Source of the DNA: Paramecium sonneborni
Lineage: Eukaryota; Ciliophora; Oligohymenophorea; Peniculida; Parameciidae
Length of the DNA: 64,000 bases
Direction of reading: 5' to 3'
NCBI GenBank assembly: GCA_905182985.1
Contig: CAJJDN010000113.1
Span: forward strand, 218,326-282,325
In this document: piece after piece, positions 36,875 through 51,401 of the stretch
Position numbering within the stretch: position 1 is the stretch's first letter
How the letters are laid out: every line of letters begins with the position of its first letter
Position numbers and translations under genes: made by a program
The notes under the pieces: model-generated
The model's database searches: none
Seen by the model: only the letters and a program-made list of their open reading frames with translations
Told to the model about the DNA's origin: nothing

Positions 36875-37556
36875 TCATCTACTCTTATTTATTTGATTTT
36901 ATAAGGGAATTTTCAAAGTAGATTATAGCTTTTTATTTCTAAAAAAACGATTAAAACTCTTAAAATGTTGATCATCCTCAATATTATAAGGTTAAGAATA
37001 ATCATTATCATCTTCAAAGACTATTTATTTTTTTGGGAAATATTTTTTGAATAATTATTTACTTGATGATGCATGTGTTATAGCTGCTTTGATCACATCC
37101 TCATTTTATATTGGTTATCTAAATCCAGGAAATCCTCTTATGTATTATCTAAACATACCCATATCTAGCCTTATATAATTAAAGAAACTATCCAACTGAG
37201 GGTTTTCTCTCTTCAATCACAAGCTTTTTTAATCTAAGATCTTGGTTATTATCCCAAATTTCAAACTCTTCATCAACACTCACCTGACTTTCAGTGACAG
37301 AAACAAGAGACTATCTGCAATTTATACTACTTTGTTTTTGTAAGACTTGTCTTGGTTAAATTTAGATAACACTTTTCTAAAATTAACCCAACTACTTTAT
37401 ATTTCTATTTGTCAATGATTTGCAAGTTAAACTCATTTACAAAGATCTATATTGATTCGAACTTTATTAGTTTGATTTTATTGATTTGATACGAAAGTTT
37501 TATGTACTTTTCATTAATTTATATATTTAAATATTAGCAAATAATTAAGTATTCAT
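36875..37556 (-). CDS. unknown Ser/Gln-rich protein, 5' end uncertain
   Basis: Reads from Met 37556 (MNTQLFANIQIYKLM) or Met 37436 to TGA 36875, with a 22-nt intron at 37137-37158 that joins QLYKARYG to GFPGFRQPIQNED. The frame is open further upstream to 37718 with coding character (QLDNDQIRGAYQRIYSQFDK; LLEQIEKKLDGVYIEKLR), so the true start is probably in an unassembled upstream exon. Features include a Ser-rich stretch (NCRQSLVSVTESQVSVDEEF), an acidic patch (FEDDNDYSQPYNIEDDQ) and a basic C-terminus (SFNRFFRNKK). No family is recognised. Confidence 0.6.
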
Positions 37557-37718
37557 TTACTGTAATCTATATAATTAAACCCTTAATTTCTCTATATATA
37601 CACCATCTAACTTTTTCTCAATTTGTTCCAACAATTTTATTTCTTTATCAAATTAACTGTAAATCCTTTAATAGGCTCCTCTGATTTAATCGTTATCTAA
37701 TTGAGTGAAAGTTTTATA

Positions 37719-38171
37719 TCAAAAAGAAATTACTCCTTGAATATCTGCATCATCCCCCTGTTTTTAAAAAATGAAAAAAAACTAATTCTCTTTATACTTT
37801 TTTATATTAGGTAATATTTTCTGTTAATTAATTAAACTTAAACACCGACAAAAAACCTTTTTATGCATTTTTTGCCCTCTAGTCATTAGAGCAAATTAGT
37901 TTAAGTCTCGAAAAACTTTAGTTTTTGATTTTTTAAAATTTAGAAAGTTCCAAATCTATAGCATTTGAAAAATTTTAGATTTTAGTGAAAATATATATAT
38001 TTTAATGAAGAACCTATTTTCACTTCAATTTTGTTTTCCTCTTTCAAATAATATTGATTTTATATTCTTTAGACTTAAACTAAGATAATACTAGTTCAGA
38101 ATATTTTTATTCCTTAAAAATAGATATTAACTTCTAAATTTTATCCCGAAATTCATTTCTAAAAAATATAA
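37719..38171. other. AT-rich spacer, nothing recognised
   Basis: About 450 bp between a minus-strand gene and the decayed plus-strand gene. It may contain the first exon of the former (an ATG ATG CAG reading near 37760). No repeats or RNA genes are seen. Confidence 0.4.
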
Positions 38172-39700
38172 ATGTCTGATTTATTTGAATAATACAAAAT
38201 AAAAATATAAAACATTAAAACTTTGAAAAAGCAATTGATAAATCAATCAAAATTCATGATAATATTATATATAAAAAAAATCAAGATCCATAATTATCTT
38301 AATAGAACTTCATTAAAACATCCTTTATTAATTTTGGTTCAAATTTTATAGGAATTTGTGCTTTAGGAGTTGAGGGCGTTAGATTTTATATATTTGATTC
38401 AGAATCCAGTTTTTATAATGATTACTTTTAATTAGCGAACCTAATTTCATTATTTCCATTTCTTTTATTCCCTTTTTACATGTCATATATAGTATTTGCG
38501 TCTGCTGATATATTTCTCTTTCGGTTTTAGATTACTTTTTTATGAAATCTGTTGTTCATTATACCTAAGTTATTGTTCATAAAAAAATTGATTATTTTTT
38601 TATTAAATTAAGTAATTTACTGAATCAAGGATCTTTTAAATCCTGTGAAAATAAAAGTAATGCTAATCTGACAGTTTCTATTCTTCTACAATTTGTTTTG
38701 ATGGTTTTATTTGCATAATTTTCATACAATAGAAAAATGATATTTTTTAAATTAGTTAAATTTTAATAGAGAACTAAAATGAACCATTTGATTAATTTCA
38801 TAGACTATATATGAATTCCTAATCAAAGTATATTACCTCAGTTTCTATATTATTATTCTTTTCATTTAAAATAAATTCTGCTTGATTTTTACACAATAAA
38901 AATTCTTTTTTAACTTGATCATTTATTTTATTATTTTTCATTTAAAAAAAAAATCTATAATGATTATTAAATTTTTTTATTTTTTTCATTATATATTAAT
39001 GCTATTTATAGAATTAGAGGAGTGGAGCTATAGAGTTTTTTTGCTTATTTACAACACAAGCCCAAAAAATTATTCTAAAAATAAAAGAAATTTTCATACT
39101 TTAGTAATAGCTTTTTTGAGTTGCAGGAAATACTTTTAATATATTTTCTTAAATTATAAAAACAAATTCCTTTTTATTTTATAAAATCTCATTGCCTTCT
39201 TTTTTACAAAATTAATTTTTATCATTACAGTTTTATTTCTTTATAAATTTGAAATAATAGGCATAATCGTTTATTCGAGTTGATTTTACATATCTTTTGA
39301 TAAAATTTATTTAACTATTTATTATCTGAGTTTTCTTGAAATGGTTAATTTTTTAGCAACTAATTTGCAGAAGGTCTTGCTTTAGAGATAAAGGAAACCA
39401 TTGATTTTAGAAAATTATGAACATTTATTTTATTTAGATATTATTGCTTTCTTTTAAAAAGTTCTATAATAATTATGAAATTATAATGATACAATTTTAA
39501 GAGAATTTCTTTCTACTTTCATTAATTGTGAGAATTTTATTTTTTTTATTAATAAACTATTTTCCTAGCTTCTAAAGTATAAAAACAAGCTTAATACGCA
39601 GATTGTGAGATCTTCAGTTTACAAAAATAAAAAATAAGCAAATTAATTACTTTAAGATTTTTTATTTTCATACTTTGATTATTATTTTTTAACAAAAGAG
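38172..39700 (+). pseudogene. decayed multi-span membrane gene, possible RGS-like tail
   Basis: Several stretches in different plus-strand frames read as membrane protein. The clearest is GSNFIGICALGVEGVRFYIF followed by LANLISLFPFLLFPFYMSYI at about 38330-38510. Further hydrophobic pieces follow (LTVSILLQFVLMVLFAQFSY). A last part (FAEGLALEIKETIDFRKL, then YEHLFYLDIIAFFQKVL) looks like the helices of an RGS domain. TGA interrupts these frames repeatedly, in some places where a tryptophan would fit, and usual intron borders do not repair them. A 7TM-RGS ancestor is a guess. Alternatively this could be a live gene with exons I failed to assemble. Confidence 0.35.
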
Positions 39701-39793
39701 AACAATGAGCAAAAATAATTAATTTATTAGATCAATTGTAGTAATAAAAAAAGAAAAAATTAAAAATTAAATTTTTGAAATAAGTGATTATAA

Positions 39794-42700
39794 TCAAATG
39801 GAAGTCTTTTTTATACTTGAATTTGTTATAATTTTTATACCATAGGAATTTCTTGATGATAGATTTTTTTAAGCTTCGTTTATTAAGTATTTTTTTAATT
39901 TAAGATACCTGAGAGCAACTCTTTATTTTTAGACATTTCTATTTGACAACAATTTTTTAAATATTGCATATTTTGTAATACATGGAATTTTAATTATGAT
40001 TATTTCCTTAATTTTATCAAACAAAACAGATTTCTCTTCTATGAGAGTCAATATTATTTGTTTAAAAATTTTTACCAAATATTATAAATTAAGAGTTAAA
40101 AGAATAATTAAATATGGTATCTAAATTTCATATGAACTATTTTATTGATCAATATAAATTCCTATTGCTACTGCTATAGATATTCCACATACATTAGCTG
40201 AATAAGCATCTAATTAATTAAGGATGAACAATTAATAAGGTTGAAATCTTAGACTCAATTACCAATATATATATACTAACGACAATAATAGAATACCTTT
40301 CTTTACAATATTTTCATCATAGTAAGAAAGAAAAATAATTAGCAATTATTTAACAAAAATTTTAATTATTTCCCAATAATAAGCTTAGATCTTATATTCA
40401 TTATATAGATAACCCCATCTTTACTTTGTTTTTTTTTCATCTAACGATGATCGATTTAATTATAAAGAAATTAAAAAGAATAATGGGATTATTAAAGAAA
40501 TTAAAATTAAAAGTGGAAGGCAAAAACTGAATAACCATTTATAATGTAATTCTGTATCATATCGATAAGCTATGTTGGCTTAAATCCAATTAAATCCAGA
40601 TATCTATCTAAAAGATATTAATGAAATTAATCTACCAACCAAAAATGGTTAGATGTAAATGTACATATATATTAAAGCTGTAGTTATTACACTTGTACTA
40701 TATATCAATTTATTTATTTTCAAAGCAAACAAATATAAAACTAAAAACAAAGAAATGTAAATAAACGGCATGATTAGTTACCATATCATTCTTGAATAAT
40801 GAATTTGAACATTAAACAAATCTTTTAATAAACAATCTAATGAATGAGTCATTGATTAAATTGGATTACTAATAGCGTTAATTACATTTCCAATTTCTAC
40901 TAATGTGTTAAATTTAAAAGTAAAAATAACAGAGACTATTTGTAAATGATTAGTAGTCATTTTTATTAGGATGCCTAAATTAGAGTGATTTTACAGATTA
41001 GTCGTCCTTATTAGTCTAGAAATTACTTTTTTAAGTATCATTTATTAATTTAAAGATACATTACTCCTAACTGAAATTAAAATTGAAATTAAAGTCCTTA
41101 ATTAATAATAACAAATATATACCATAAACTTATTGCAGTAATTGCAACAATATTTTATTTATTATCAACACAAGAGCCACAAGTATATTTTTTATTTGTT
41201 GAAAAATGTCCAAAACCTCGAATATTATAAATGTCACATTCTTCACATAAGGCTCCAACATGACCTTCATAACAAGATGTATCTCCTTCTATCCATCCAC
41301 CATTACAATTATGTAATAAATTAATACATTAACTAATATTATCAGTATCAAAATATGGTCTCCAAAATCCTGGTTTTAATTTTAATTATGCTGATTTAAT
41401 TTCACTAGTTGAGAAATCATCCTTCTATAAACAATTATTAGAATTAAGAACTAATGAATATAAACCTTGTGTCGCATTACAAGGTATACAAGTACTATCA
41501 AAAATGCTTTTAATTTCACCTAATTAACAAGGTAATGATTTAATATTCATTCTTAAAAAATAATTGTTGTGATATCCTATAATTTCTTAATTTTTTCCGT
41601 AAATTGGAGGGAATATGGAATTACAATGAAATTATAATTATAAAGTTTGATTCTATTAATCATCTAAGTAAAAGATAACATCATCAAAATTATAATTATC
41701 TGATTAATTGAATGTGACATTATTAAAACTTGTAAATTCCTAAGTAAAATTTGATTCTTCTTTCCCATTAAGTATCCTACCACTTATTAAACAATAAGTA
41801 TTATTTAAATTTTCTTAAACATTATTGAATAAATCTAATGGAATTAGTCTTAAATGCAAATTATATTAAGTATAAACTTATTTCTTCTAATCAAAAAATT
41901 AGTATTTAGACAATGCTTATCCATTTGGAACATATAATGAATTAGAATAGCTTTTTTAAAATAATACATAATTTCCAATTTTAATTTCTTCTATTAAAGT
42001 ATTTTCATTCTCTAATATTTTTACTTTAGGTAAATAATTTTCTAAATCAATTTAGACTGATAATTAAGAAGGAAGTTAAGCAAAATTACTACCAAATTAT
42101 TATCCTATATTACTATTAATCAACGTGCCTTATTTCCTTAAATTTTAAACTATCTAATCCTTTAAGAATAATCCCCCACCAAATTCAGCTTTATTAAATT
42201 AAATTACAGAGTTCAATACAAAAAAGCTCTCCTGTCCAATTACATAGATTGATCCTCCTTATGATTTAGCCGTATTATTTAAAAAAATAGAATCTTTAAT
42301 CAAAGTCTTGATATCCTGAATGTATAAACAAGTACCTCTATAAGCAAAGTTTTGAATACATTTATAATTTTGTAATCTTAGATCATATTGTTTATCATTG
42401 ATATTCTAAATTAAAGATTATAAAATTCTAAATTCTGGAATAGATTTTATTATATTTAAGCAACTTTATTCTCCACATTAATTATCATTAAAAATAATTG
42501 AATTCATAATTATTTTACTCTCATCATCTTAATAATAAATATTTAATAATCCTTTTTTACAATTCTCACATTTTATATTTTTTAAGCGAAGTTCAGAGAT
42601 CTCAAGAAATGTTATTTAGGGATTAATATCTATAAGGCTTGATTTTGTTTATTATTACAAATTCATTTTATCAATTATGCAATAACTATTCAATAAATTA

Positions 42701-45700
42701 TCTTTGGTTTATTGAGATTACAATTAGATAGGGGAATCTTAAAAGACTATATCTTTTTAACAGATTTAATGATGTATTTAAACATTTAATAAATTTGAAG
42801 TACATTTTTCTATAATAGGTATTTGATTTAAAATTTAAATATTTGTAACGTGAAACTCTATAATCCTGATTGATGAATTACTTTGCATTAAATTCAAACT
42901 CAATAATGAATTTTAAATTTATGAATTTGATATTCTGCAATTTTTTAATTATATTGTTAATGTTTATGTTAAAATAGCAAAAGACTCATGAAATAATGAA
43001 TATATCATTATATTCTTTAAACTTATAAAATTTGCATTATTAATTTCGAACAAACTTCTACCAAATGCTAATTCTGATAATAATTAGCTATTTACTTCAT
43101 TAAATTTACTAATAAATTGTAAATATTCTTATTTTGAATTTGTCAAATTAAAATTTTCAAGAATAAATTACTATTTCAATTGAGTAAATTAAGGAAATTC
43201 TACATAAAATATTGATCCCTTTAATGAATATACATCATTAATAACAATGTTATAAATTTAGATTGTAGTATCCTCTAGAACATTTTAAATGTAAAGCAAA
43301 CCGCCTTTATTTCTGCAATAAATCTTAGTAGCATATATATTTATTAACTTTATTACTGAAGAAATAGAAAAAGAAGTATCAATTAAAAAAGCGCCGCCAT
43401 TTTCGTCTTCACTAGAAAATGAAGGACTAATTACACTAATGATTGTGTCTTAAATTTGGACAGAAGCTTCTTTCTCTAATGAAATATAAAGTCCTGAAAC
43501 TGTAGAGTTAGAAATTATGATATCTTTTAACAGTATTTTTTGACATAAAATTTTGGCATTTCCTGTTTTAACTTTTATAGGAAATATTTCTTATATTTCT
43601 TCAATAAAGATTTACTAATCTTTATTAAAACTCCAAAATAAATAGGGCTGTAAAATTGAATAGTCATATAAATTGTTTTCAATAAAACTGCAATTATGTA
43701 TTTCTATACTTTAAATTTAAAAATAAATAATGCTATTAGAAGAATTTGTAACAATATTTTATTTGACTAATAGATTATTAAGAAAGAATGTACAAGTCTT
43801 ACAATCAATATAGAATATCAAACCTGAATTGATTTAACCTATATATTCATATTGATGCATCAAATTTTTTTCAAAAATTGATTTTTCTATTTCTATTTAA
43901 TAATCTTCTTCAGATGTTATTTTTAAAAGTGAAGCTATATTAATTTTGTTTGTGATTATTAGCATATTTTGAATAAAATGCATTTATGTCATTCTAATAT
44001 ACTTTTGGGTTTAGAATGTAAAAATAGAAGTCTTAATTTCAATTATAGGGTAATTGATTGATTAAGCTTTTGTTATATTTAAATATTTAATATCAATCAT
44101 TGGTACATCATAAATTTTAATCCAAGGATAATTAAATTAATTTTTAATAGACTCTTTAAAACAATCGAAATACTAATAAAGCCCTTTAAATTTGTGATTT
44201 TCATGTTATTTAATTTATATTTGATTTAATTGCAATAAATTGGCATTTGCAACTACTAAATCAGGTATTCCATATACTTTTTCAATGATCAATTCATCAA
44301 TTTTTATTATCTGTGCTTCCAAATAGATTAAAGTTACATCTAAAATATTGTAAACACTTTTTAGTTAGTATAATAATAATTAATTTTCAATCATAGATAT
44401 TTAATTAATAATTATTTCCTTATTAGGTTGTAAGACTAAATTGATTTTCATAAATAAGGCATTTTCGCTAAATTTATTTAATTAAAATAGAATATTTTCA
44501 ATTGAAATGTTTTCAATATTAACTTTTTCATTATAAATAAACAAGGAATTTCCTTAGAGTTCATTATTAACAAAATTGAGATTTATCAAATTTACATTTT
44601 GATTAAGATTTATAATTTTACCAGAATAAAGTGAATTTTATATAAACACTAAAGAAGTTAATTTAAAATGTTTTAAAGAATTAATCTAAAATAAGCCATT
44701 TTAAGAGGATATGTTACATGAATATATTCGTATTTAATTCATTGATAAATATCCACTCGTTTAATATATTAATGATTGATTGAAAAATGTTTATTCAATA
44801 TTGATGTTTATTATTTCAACTTGATCATTTTCTTTAAGATCAAACATGAATAAATATAAATCTTTAAATTAACTATCAGCAATTCTAAAATTGTTAATTT
44901 TAATTGTCTAAAAAGATTTCATTTTTTCAATCTTGATAAAAGCTTCAATAGAAAACTATCTTGTACAATCTTTTACCAATATATTTTATATTAAAACATT
45001 AGAAGCATTCGTTATGTTAGTATAATAAGTTGTTAAGTTAGAAGCTTATTAATATATTATATTAACTAATTCGATTTTTTATTCAAATGGACTTGTAAAT
45101 TTTAGTATATTTGGGCCAAAATTAAAATATTCTATATCAAATATTATTCCTTCGATGTGAACTCTTTTAAAATTTGCAAACAATAATTATTTTTGAAATC
45201 TAAACGCTGTATTTCCGTTGCCATAAATTTCTAGTTCTACATCTCTATAATTAATTAATAATTATTAATTACATTGCTGAAAATATATTTGTGCTAAAAC
45301 TTTAAGAGATTTATAATTAATCTTTTACTTGACAACTTTATTAATAATTACTAAATATTTTAATCAAGATGGATTTAATAGATTTTTAATTAGCCATTTC
45401 ATAAAATTCTTATGTCTCAAACTAAAATGATAAAATCAATAATTACATATTTAAAACTTGAATTAGAAAATAAGTTATCACTTAAAATATTTTCATGTCT
45501 AAATTTAATTTTATCTTCATTACTTTTTAATTAATCAAATTAACTATTATATTGATTTAAATCACAATATAAATTTAGATTGATAACAATTTATTTAAAA
45601 CATGAACCATCTTAACAATCTACATAGATTCCTAATTCTTAATCAAATATTCCTGTTAATCCAGATATACAATAATAAGAGAAATGAGTAAAATATTAAT

Positions 45701-48700
45701 TATTAAATAATTGATTAATTTAATGTACTTATTTTAGATCTCTTTCAGTACATAATTCACAATTTTATGGACAACTCACACATTAATTATTAATTAAACT
45801 ACGATTTCTTCCATTTAAACCCTTTGGACATTTAACACAAATATTTTAATTATTAATTATAGCACATTCTAGGCATGATTCAGGACACATTTAAATACAT
45901 TAGTTACCATAAAATTCATATCCTTCTTAACATACAGAACAGAGTATCTCATAATCTGAATCATTTTAACTTAATCCATGTTCAGTAAATTTATGCTATA
46001 ATACTACAGTTGCTATGCTAAATTCTATTCTTTGTTTATAAAAGGCACGAATCTCATTTTTCCAATTATCTTTAGTAAATTTATTCTACTAATAACAACT
46101 TAAGCAATGCAATTCTGATGGACATGATTAACATTCTCCATTTTTTTTTGAAGCATAATAACCATTTTCACAAATAAGACATTAGTATGAAGCCTTTTTA
46201 TATACTACTTCACCATCAAGTTAATGATAAATAAATTATTCAATTAAACAATATATACAATGTAATTTAAGTCTTGGACATGAATCATAAAATGCCAATA
46301 CTGATCCATTTTCTTTATAATAACCAAATAGACAATAGTCTAATCGATAATCTCCAAAATATTCCACATAAAATTACAAACAACTATCAATTTAGAATTC
46401 ATTTTAGTTTTCAAGACAGACATTTTTTGTAGCATCATAATAATAGCCATCTTAACATTTTGCACATTGAGTAATTGTTGTTTCATAATAAGGTTTAAAA
46501 TTATAATCTAATGAATTTATATATAAATCCAACTCTGAAGTTTCAAATGCATATTTGCAATTATCAATTGAATTTGATTTACAATCTTATATATTTAATG
46601 ATAAGTAATATAAATGATCATCAATACAAGTTAAACATTACATTATTTATAATTCCTCTGAATATTTGCAACTCTTACAAAAGTTTCCACATCTTTTACA
46701 TTATTCATTATAAAGTCCAAAATTTGGTTCACAAGATGAACATTTATTTAAACCATAACAATTTTAACATGTTTTTGGACATTATAAACAAGAATAACCA
46801 TCATCTGATATATAATATCCACTTAAACATTTAATACATTTTCTGTCATTTTGATTTAATTAAATACAAGCAACATCTTATAAATTACATCTAAATTTAG
46901 AATAATATCTATTTTATTTACAAATACCAAACGTAATACCAGATAAATGTTAAACATTTAATTAAACACAACTTTCTAATTATACTTTCTTAATATCACA
47001 ATAATCATAAACTCCTTCTAATAATATTAACCTATATTAATTATCAATATAATATAGATCATAATCTTAAGTAAATCTTACTTGTTTTGTATAGGCATCT
47101 TATTCTTTATTAACCTATTGTGTAATAAAATCAGTAGTACAGATTGGTCGAATGTACCAATCATTAGGATTTAATAAACAATCTACACAAAATAAATTAT
47201 AAGAACTTTATTATGGACTTTTATAAAATAATATTCATACCATTTTATACACTATTCAATCATTGGCAAATAAAAATATCCAAACATACATTAAGTATTT
47301 GATACTTGAATATCAATATCCTAATACTTTAATGTTGTATATAAATCTTAAAAAGATTAACATTTTTAATCTTTATCATATTATCCTTTAGGACAAACAC
47401 ATTAATGAGATTCTTCTAAAAAGATTCTTTCATTATTATCATAACAAGATAAACAATTTATAGACATTGGTCCATTACAAGTTTAACAACTATAATGACA
47501 ATCTAGGAATAAATATTAATAATACTAAATTCAATGTTTAAATCATTTTATAGATTTGTTATAAAATAAAATCCATATGTTTATCCTTTCATTTTATCAT
47601 AAACAGTTCGATCACCTCCAAAAAAAGCATAGAATTTTGTATTTATAAATAAATTACCATAATATTCGTCTCCAAAATAATAGGTTTTAGATACTAAATT
47701 ATTATTTTCAAAATAATTCAATTTAAATTATGATCTTAAATTATTTACATTAATTCCATGTTCAAATGAAACAAAATGCCATTTTGATAATAATTATAAA
47801 TAAGGTAGATCATCTCTTAAACTGATATTATCAGCCCATTTTTAAAATTCATATACCATTTCATTAAATGGCATCCAATAATGATGAGATATCACATCAT
47901 ATCCACATTTTTTTATATCTGATAAATCTATATCTACTGTAATTTTAAGTATTTCATCTCCTAATTCTTATTCATCTTAATAATTTTAAAATAATGTCAA
48001 TCTTACTAATAAATACTTTTTCAAAAAATATGAATCTTATGTATAATATTTTACCCATCCAAATATACTAAATTTTCTTCCAAATTAATCAAATTCAAAT
48101 TCTTTTTATACGATTCCATCAAAATTAAATAAATCTGGAATCAAATTTATTGTCTATTAGTATTCATTTTATCTTAATTAATTTATTCTCTCATCATATA
48201 TTTAATAAATATCTCTGTGATAATCATATATGAACATTTTGGATAATCTTCCTCTAAATATTGATAATTCCACATAACTAAACTAATATTAATCATAAAA
48301 CATTGCAGATCCTCCGTTATAAATTTCAAATTCTTATATTTACTTATTTACATGAAATTAATATAAATTATAATAATCTTATGGTCCTAAAGTTTCAAAC
48401 AATATTTCAGAGCCATCAATAGCAAAAATATTTAATATCCAAATTCCTTCATATTCACTTGGATTATACGAGATTTCTATCTTTTCCCCATCAACTTAAA
48501 GAGTATGAATGAGTTGATAGTGTGGTATCACATATAAATACATATAAGCCAATATCTGATTATCATCTAGAGTTTTCATCAGAAATATTTGTTATTAGTA
48601 TCTATTAAATTAATTCGGTTCTCTTTCAACATAAGGGTAAGAGCTAACTTGCTAATTTACTACACAAAAGCTCCAAAATTCAAGTTCTAATTTTTGCTAC

Positions 48701-48825
48701 ATTTGTGGAAAATAAATCTTCTCCATAGGATATTAGGTACTAATCAATATATCTTCGTTAAATTAAGAGCAAAATGTTAAACTAAACATTATTAATAAAT
48801 AGAAAGTAGAAGTTTAAATCTTCAT
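39794..48825 (-). CDS. giant cysteine-rich surface protein with C-terminal membrane spans
   Basis: About 9 kb in one orientation. The start is at 48825 with a signal peptide (MKIQTSTFYLLIMFSLTFCS). An extracellular region without Cys follows to about 47.5 kb. Next is a furin/growth-factor-receptor-like Cys-rich region at about 47.5-45.6 kb (CHYSCQTCNGPMSINCLSCY and many similar units). A long Asn/Ile-rich stretch suggestive of a parallel beta-helix runs to about 41.5 kb. The ciliate motif CNGGWIEGDTSCYEGHVGALC...CDIYNIRGFGHF lies at about 41.3 kb. Several membrane spans follow (for example ANVCGISIAVAIGIYI), then a basic cytosolic tail. The predicted size is about 2900 residues. Small introns are present (one near 47540) but were not all mapped. 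A role in cell-surface adhesion or sensing is an inference. Confidence 0.75.
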
Positions 48826-50087
48826 ATCTATTTAGTCTTATTTGATATTATTATTAATAATTCATTCTTACATAAAAATCGATATATATATTCATAAAAT
48901 TTGTCTTATCACATTTTTAATTCAATAATCAGAATAATTTTTTCTTTTTTTATAAAAAAAATAATCTGCCGTCTTATTAGTTGTATAATAAGATATTTAA
49001 ACTTAACTAATTCAGTGATCAGCATATGTTCCCAAAAAGTAATCACATTTAATGATTAACAATTATAGTTTTTCAAAATGGGAAAAAATATATAAAACGT
49101 TTAACTTTTCGATATTTATTTTTAAATCAAATAACAAAACAATTGAATTTAATCAAATCGTATAAAAAAGATAACAATATACATTTATAGCAGCTGATTA
49201 ATTTATTATTCAATATTAACTAAAAGTCTGATTTTTTTAGTTCTTTATGTGTTGATCAAAAATTATAAAATTTTGAAATCCTTCATCTTAACTTAAAATT
49301 ATAATTATTCTTATTTTTATTAATAAATGAATATAATTTTAAAAAAGAAATTCAATATGAGCTAATATTATATTTAAAAATTTAGGGATTGTTTTTTTAG
49401 ATTTGTATTTCATTTATAACCTTAGACTAAAGTAAATTTGACTAAAAACATCGATAAAATTAAAGAACAATAATATCATTTTCTGATTTTAAATTCTTGT
49501 AAAAGAGAAAATTGAAAGTCTCTATAAGAGGCTGGAATCAGGAATAAAGAAAAAATTTTCATAAGGAATTTTAGAAAAAAATTATTTCTAATCTTATAAC
49601 TATATTATCAATTTAAAGATATATAATTGAACTTAATTTTAAGATATACTGTAAAAATATTTACTAATATTGATATCATTTATTCTTCTCTCTAGCTATC
49701 AAATAAATTTAAATATAAAATATATTTATAAATTATCAAAAACTTATGACTGAAATAAAAATTTTTTTGATATAAAGATCGTTAATTAATTTCTTATTTT
49801 TAAATTGTATACTTTTTAATGATGTATATACTAAAATGAATCAATAATTATAATATTATTTTGTTAAATGATTATATATAATATTAAATATTTAATAAAC
49901 TCCAAAAAAAATCACTGAATATTAAGCATCATAATTAAATAACTAAAATTATATTATATTAATTTTAAAATGAATAAAATAATTTATAACTTAAATTAAT
50001 GTGGATTTTTCTAAATTAGATATTATTTTTTTATAAATCTTATTTTAAATTTTTAATAATTTGATAAAAATAAATTAAAAATTGATA
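48826..50087. other. long AT-rich intergenic region
   Basis: About 1.26 kb upstream of the giant surface-protein gene and beyond the stop of the PARP-like gene, both on the minus strand. I see no open frame with coding character, no RNA gene and no repeat array. It is long for this window, so it may hold the promoter region or an untranslated leader. Confidence 0.5.
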
Positions 50088-51401
50088 TCATTTCTACTCA
50101 TATATTAAAATTCTATATTATCTAACATCTTCAGAATTATTAACTACAAAATAACGTGATTATTTCATGCTTTCACTTTATCTGATTTTTTTGGGATTAA
50201 CTCTAGTCATAAATATTGCTGAAAATTTTCGACCATTGATATCAATAGGTGTTGCATAGCCATCATTTACACAAACCTCAACCTTATCAGAAAAGTATAT
50301 TCCAGTTCCAACTTTAACAATTTCTCCTTCTTCATTAATACATTGATATTTAGAATATTAATTTCTTTATCCTGGTTTTAAATGAGATATTATTATATCT
50401 TTTACACATTCATTCTTTGTTCCATGATACAATATTCTCCACTCATTTTTATTACCATTCATTTTAATCCAATTTTAATCTTTTCCATATTTATCAATAT
50501 TTAAACCGAAACCTTAACATCCTTTTGGAAAATAATATTCATAACGTTTATCAGAAGGTCCTCTTAATTCAAAATCTTTAAATCCATCCCAAACCATATT
50601 ATATCTATGATCAAAATCTTGAGGTTTTATTCCTATTCCTGATTTTTTCTAATTATTACATTCAACAAAATAATTATGAATATCAACTTGACCATTACAA
50701 TTTTTTTCAAGAAATTTCATTGATTCTAAATCATTTAATAAATCAGTTTTATTCTAAATTTTGAATGAGATTACACTGCTTCCTTTTGTAATGTCTAAAA
50801 TAATAACATCAGATAGAGGAACATTATAGATTTTAGAAACATTTTCCTTAAAGTTTAATAAATATTATTCTCTAACCATAACATCAGATATTAATTATTC
50901 ATACTATACATTTGTTGTTCTAAATCTAAGGCATTATTAATCTTAACCAAAAGCACCTATTATTGAATCAAAACCACAAGAATGTATACCATCAGTCATA
51001 AGAATTTCTCTATTTTAATCTCTTGCTAAGGTTTCTTTTAATACATAAAGCATAAGTTCTTTATTATTAATTTCAATATTTTGATTAATCTAAGGTATTT
51101 TTATTGTTTAAACATGTTCACTTTAACTTAAAACCTACATTAATTATAACTTCAATTTGCTTTTTGTATATTTTCTTTAATCTTCACTTATTTCTATTGA
51201 TTTTTCATCTAAGAATACTATTTCTTTTTATAAATGTTCGATCTAATCTTTAATGGTTTATGTATTTTTGAGTTTTATTTAACTTTAAATATTATGTTAT
51301 ATGAAGGAAAAATTATCATCATTGCTTTTCTTAGATAAAACAATCTCACTTTAAGATTTGAATGCATTTTATTATTTGAAAATTAGACTTGGATTAGACA
51401 T
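50088..51401 (-). CDS. protein with PARP-like ADP-ribosyltransferase motifs
   Basis: One exon, 437 residues. The C-terminal 200 residues contain NEWRILYHGTK, then LKPGQ, VGTGIYFSDK and a final beta-like segment (GRKFSAIFMTRVNP). That order of a YHGT motif then a G-IYF motif is typical of the PARP-like ADP-ribosyltransferase fold. A C-terminal catalytic glutamate cannot be placed, so activity is unproven. The middle has an alternating strand/helix region (VSKIYNVPLSDVIILDITKG; SVISFKIQNKTDLLNDLE). The N-terminus is a Lys/Gln coiled coil (EHLQKEIVFLDEKSIEISED). The family call is by motif recall only. Confidence 0.6.

Noticed and set aside
46511..46834. Plus-strand frame of 107 residues
   Set aside because: It lies opposite the Cys-rich region of the giant minus-strand surface protein, which has clear Cys periodicity; the plus frame has only biased Asn/Ile composition.
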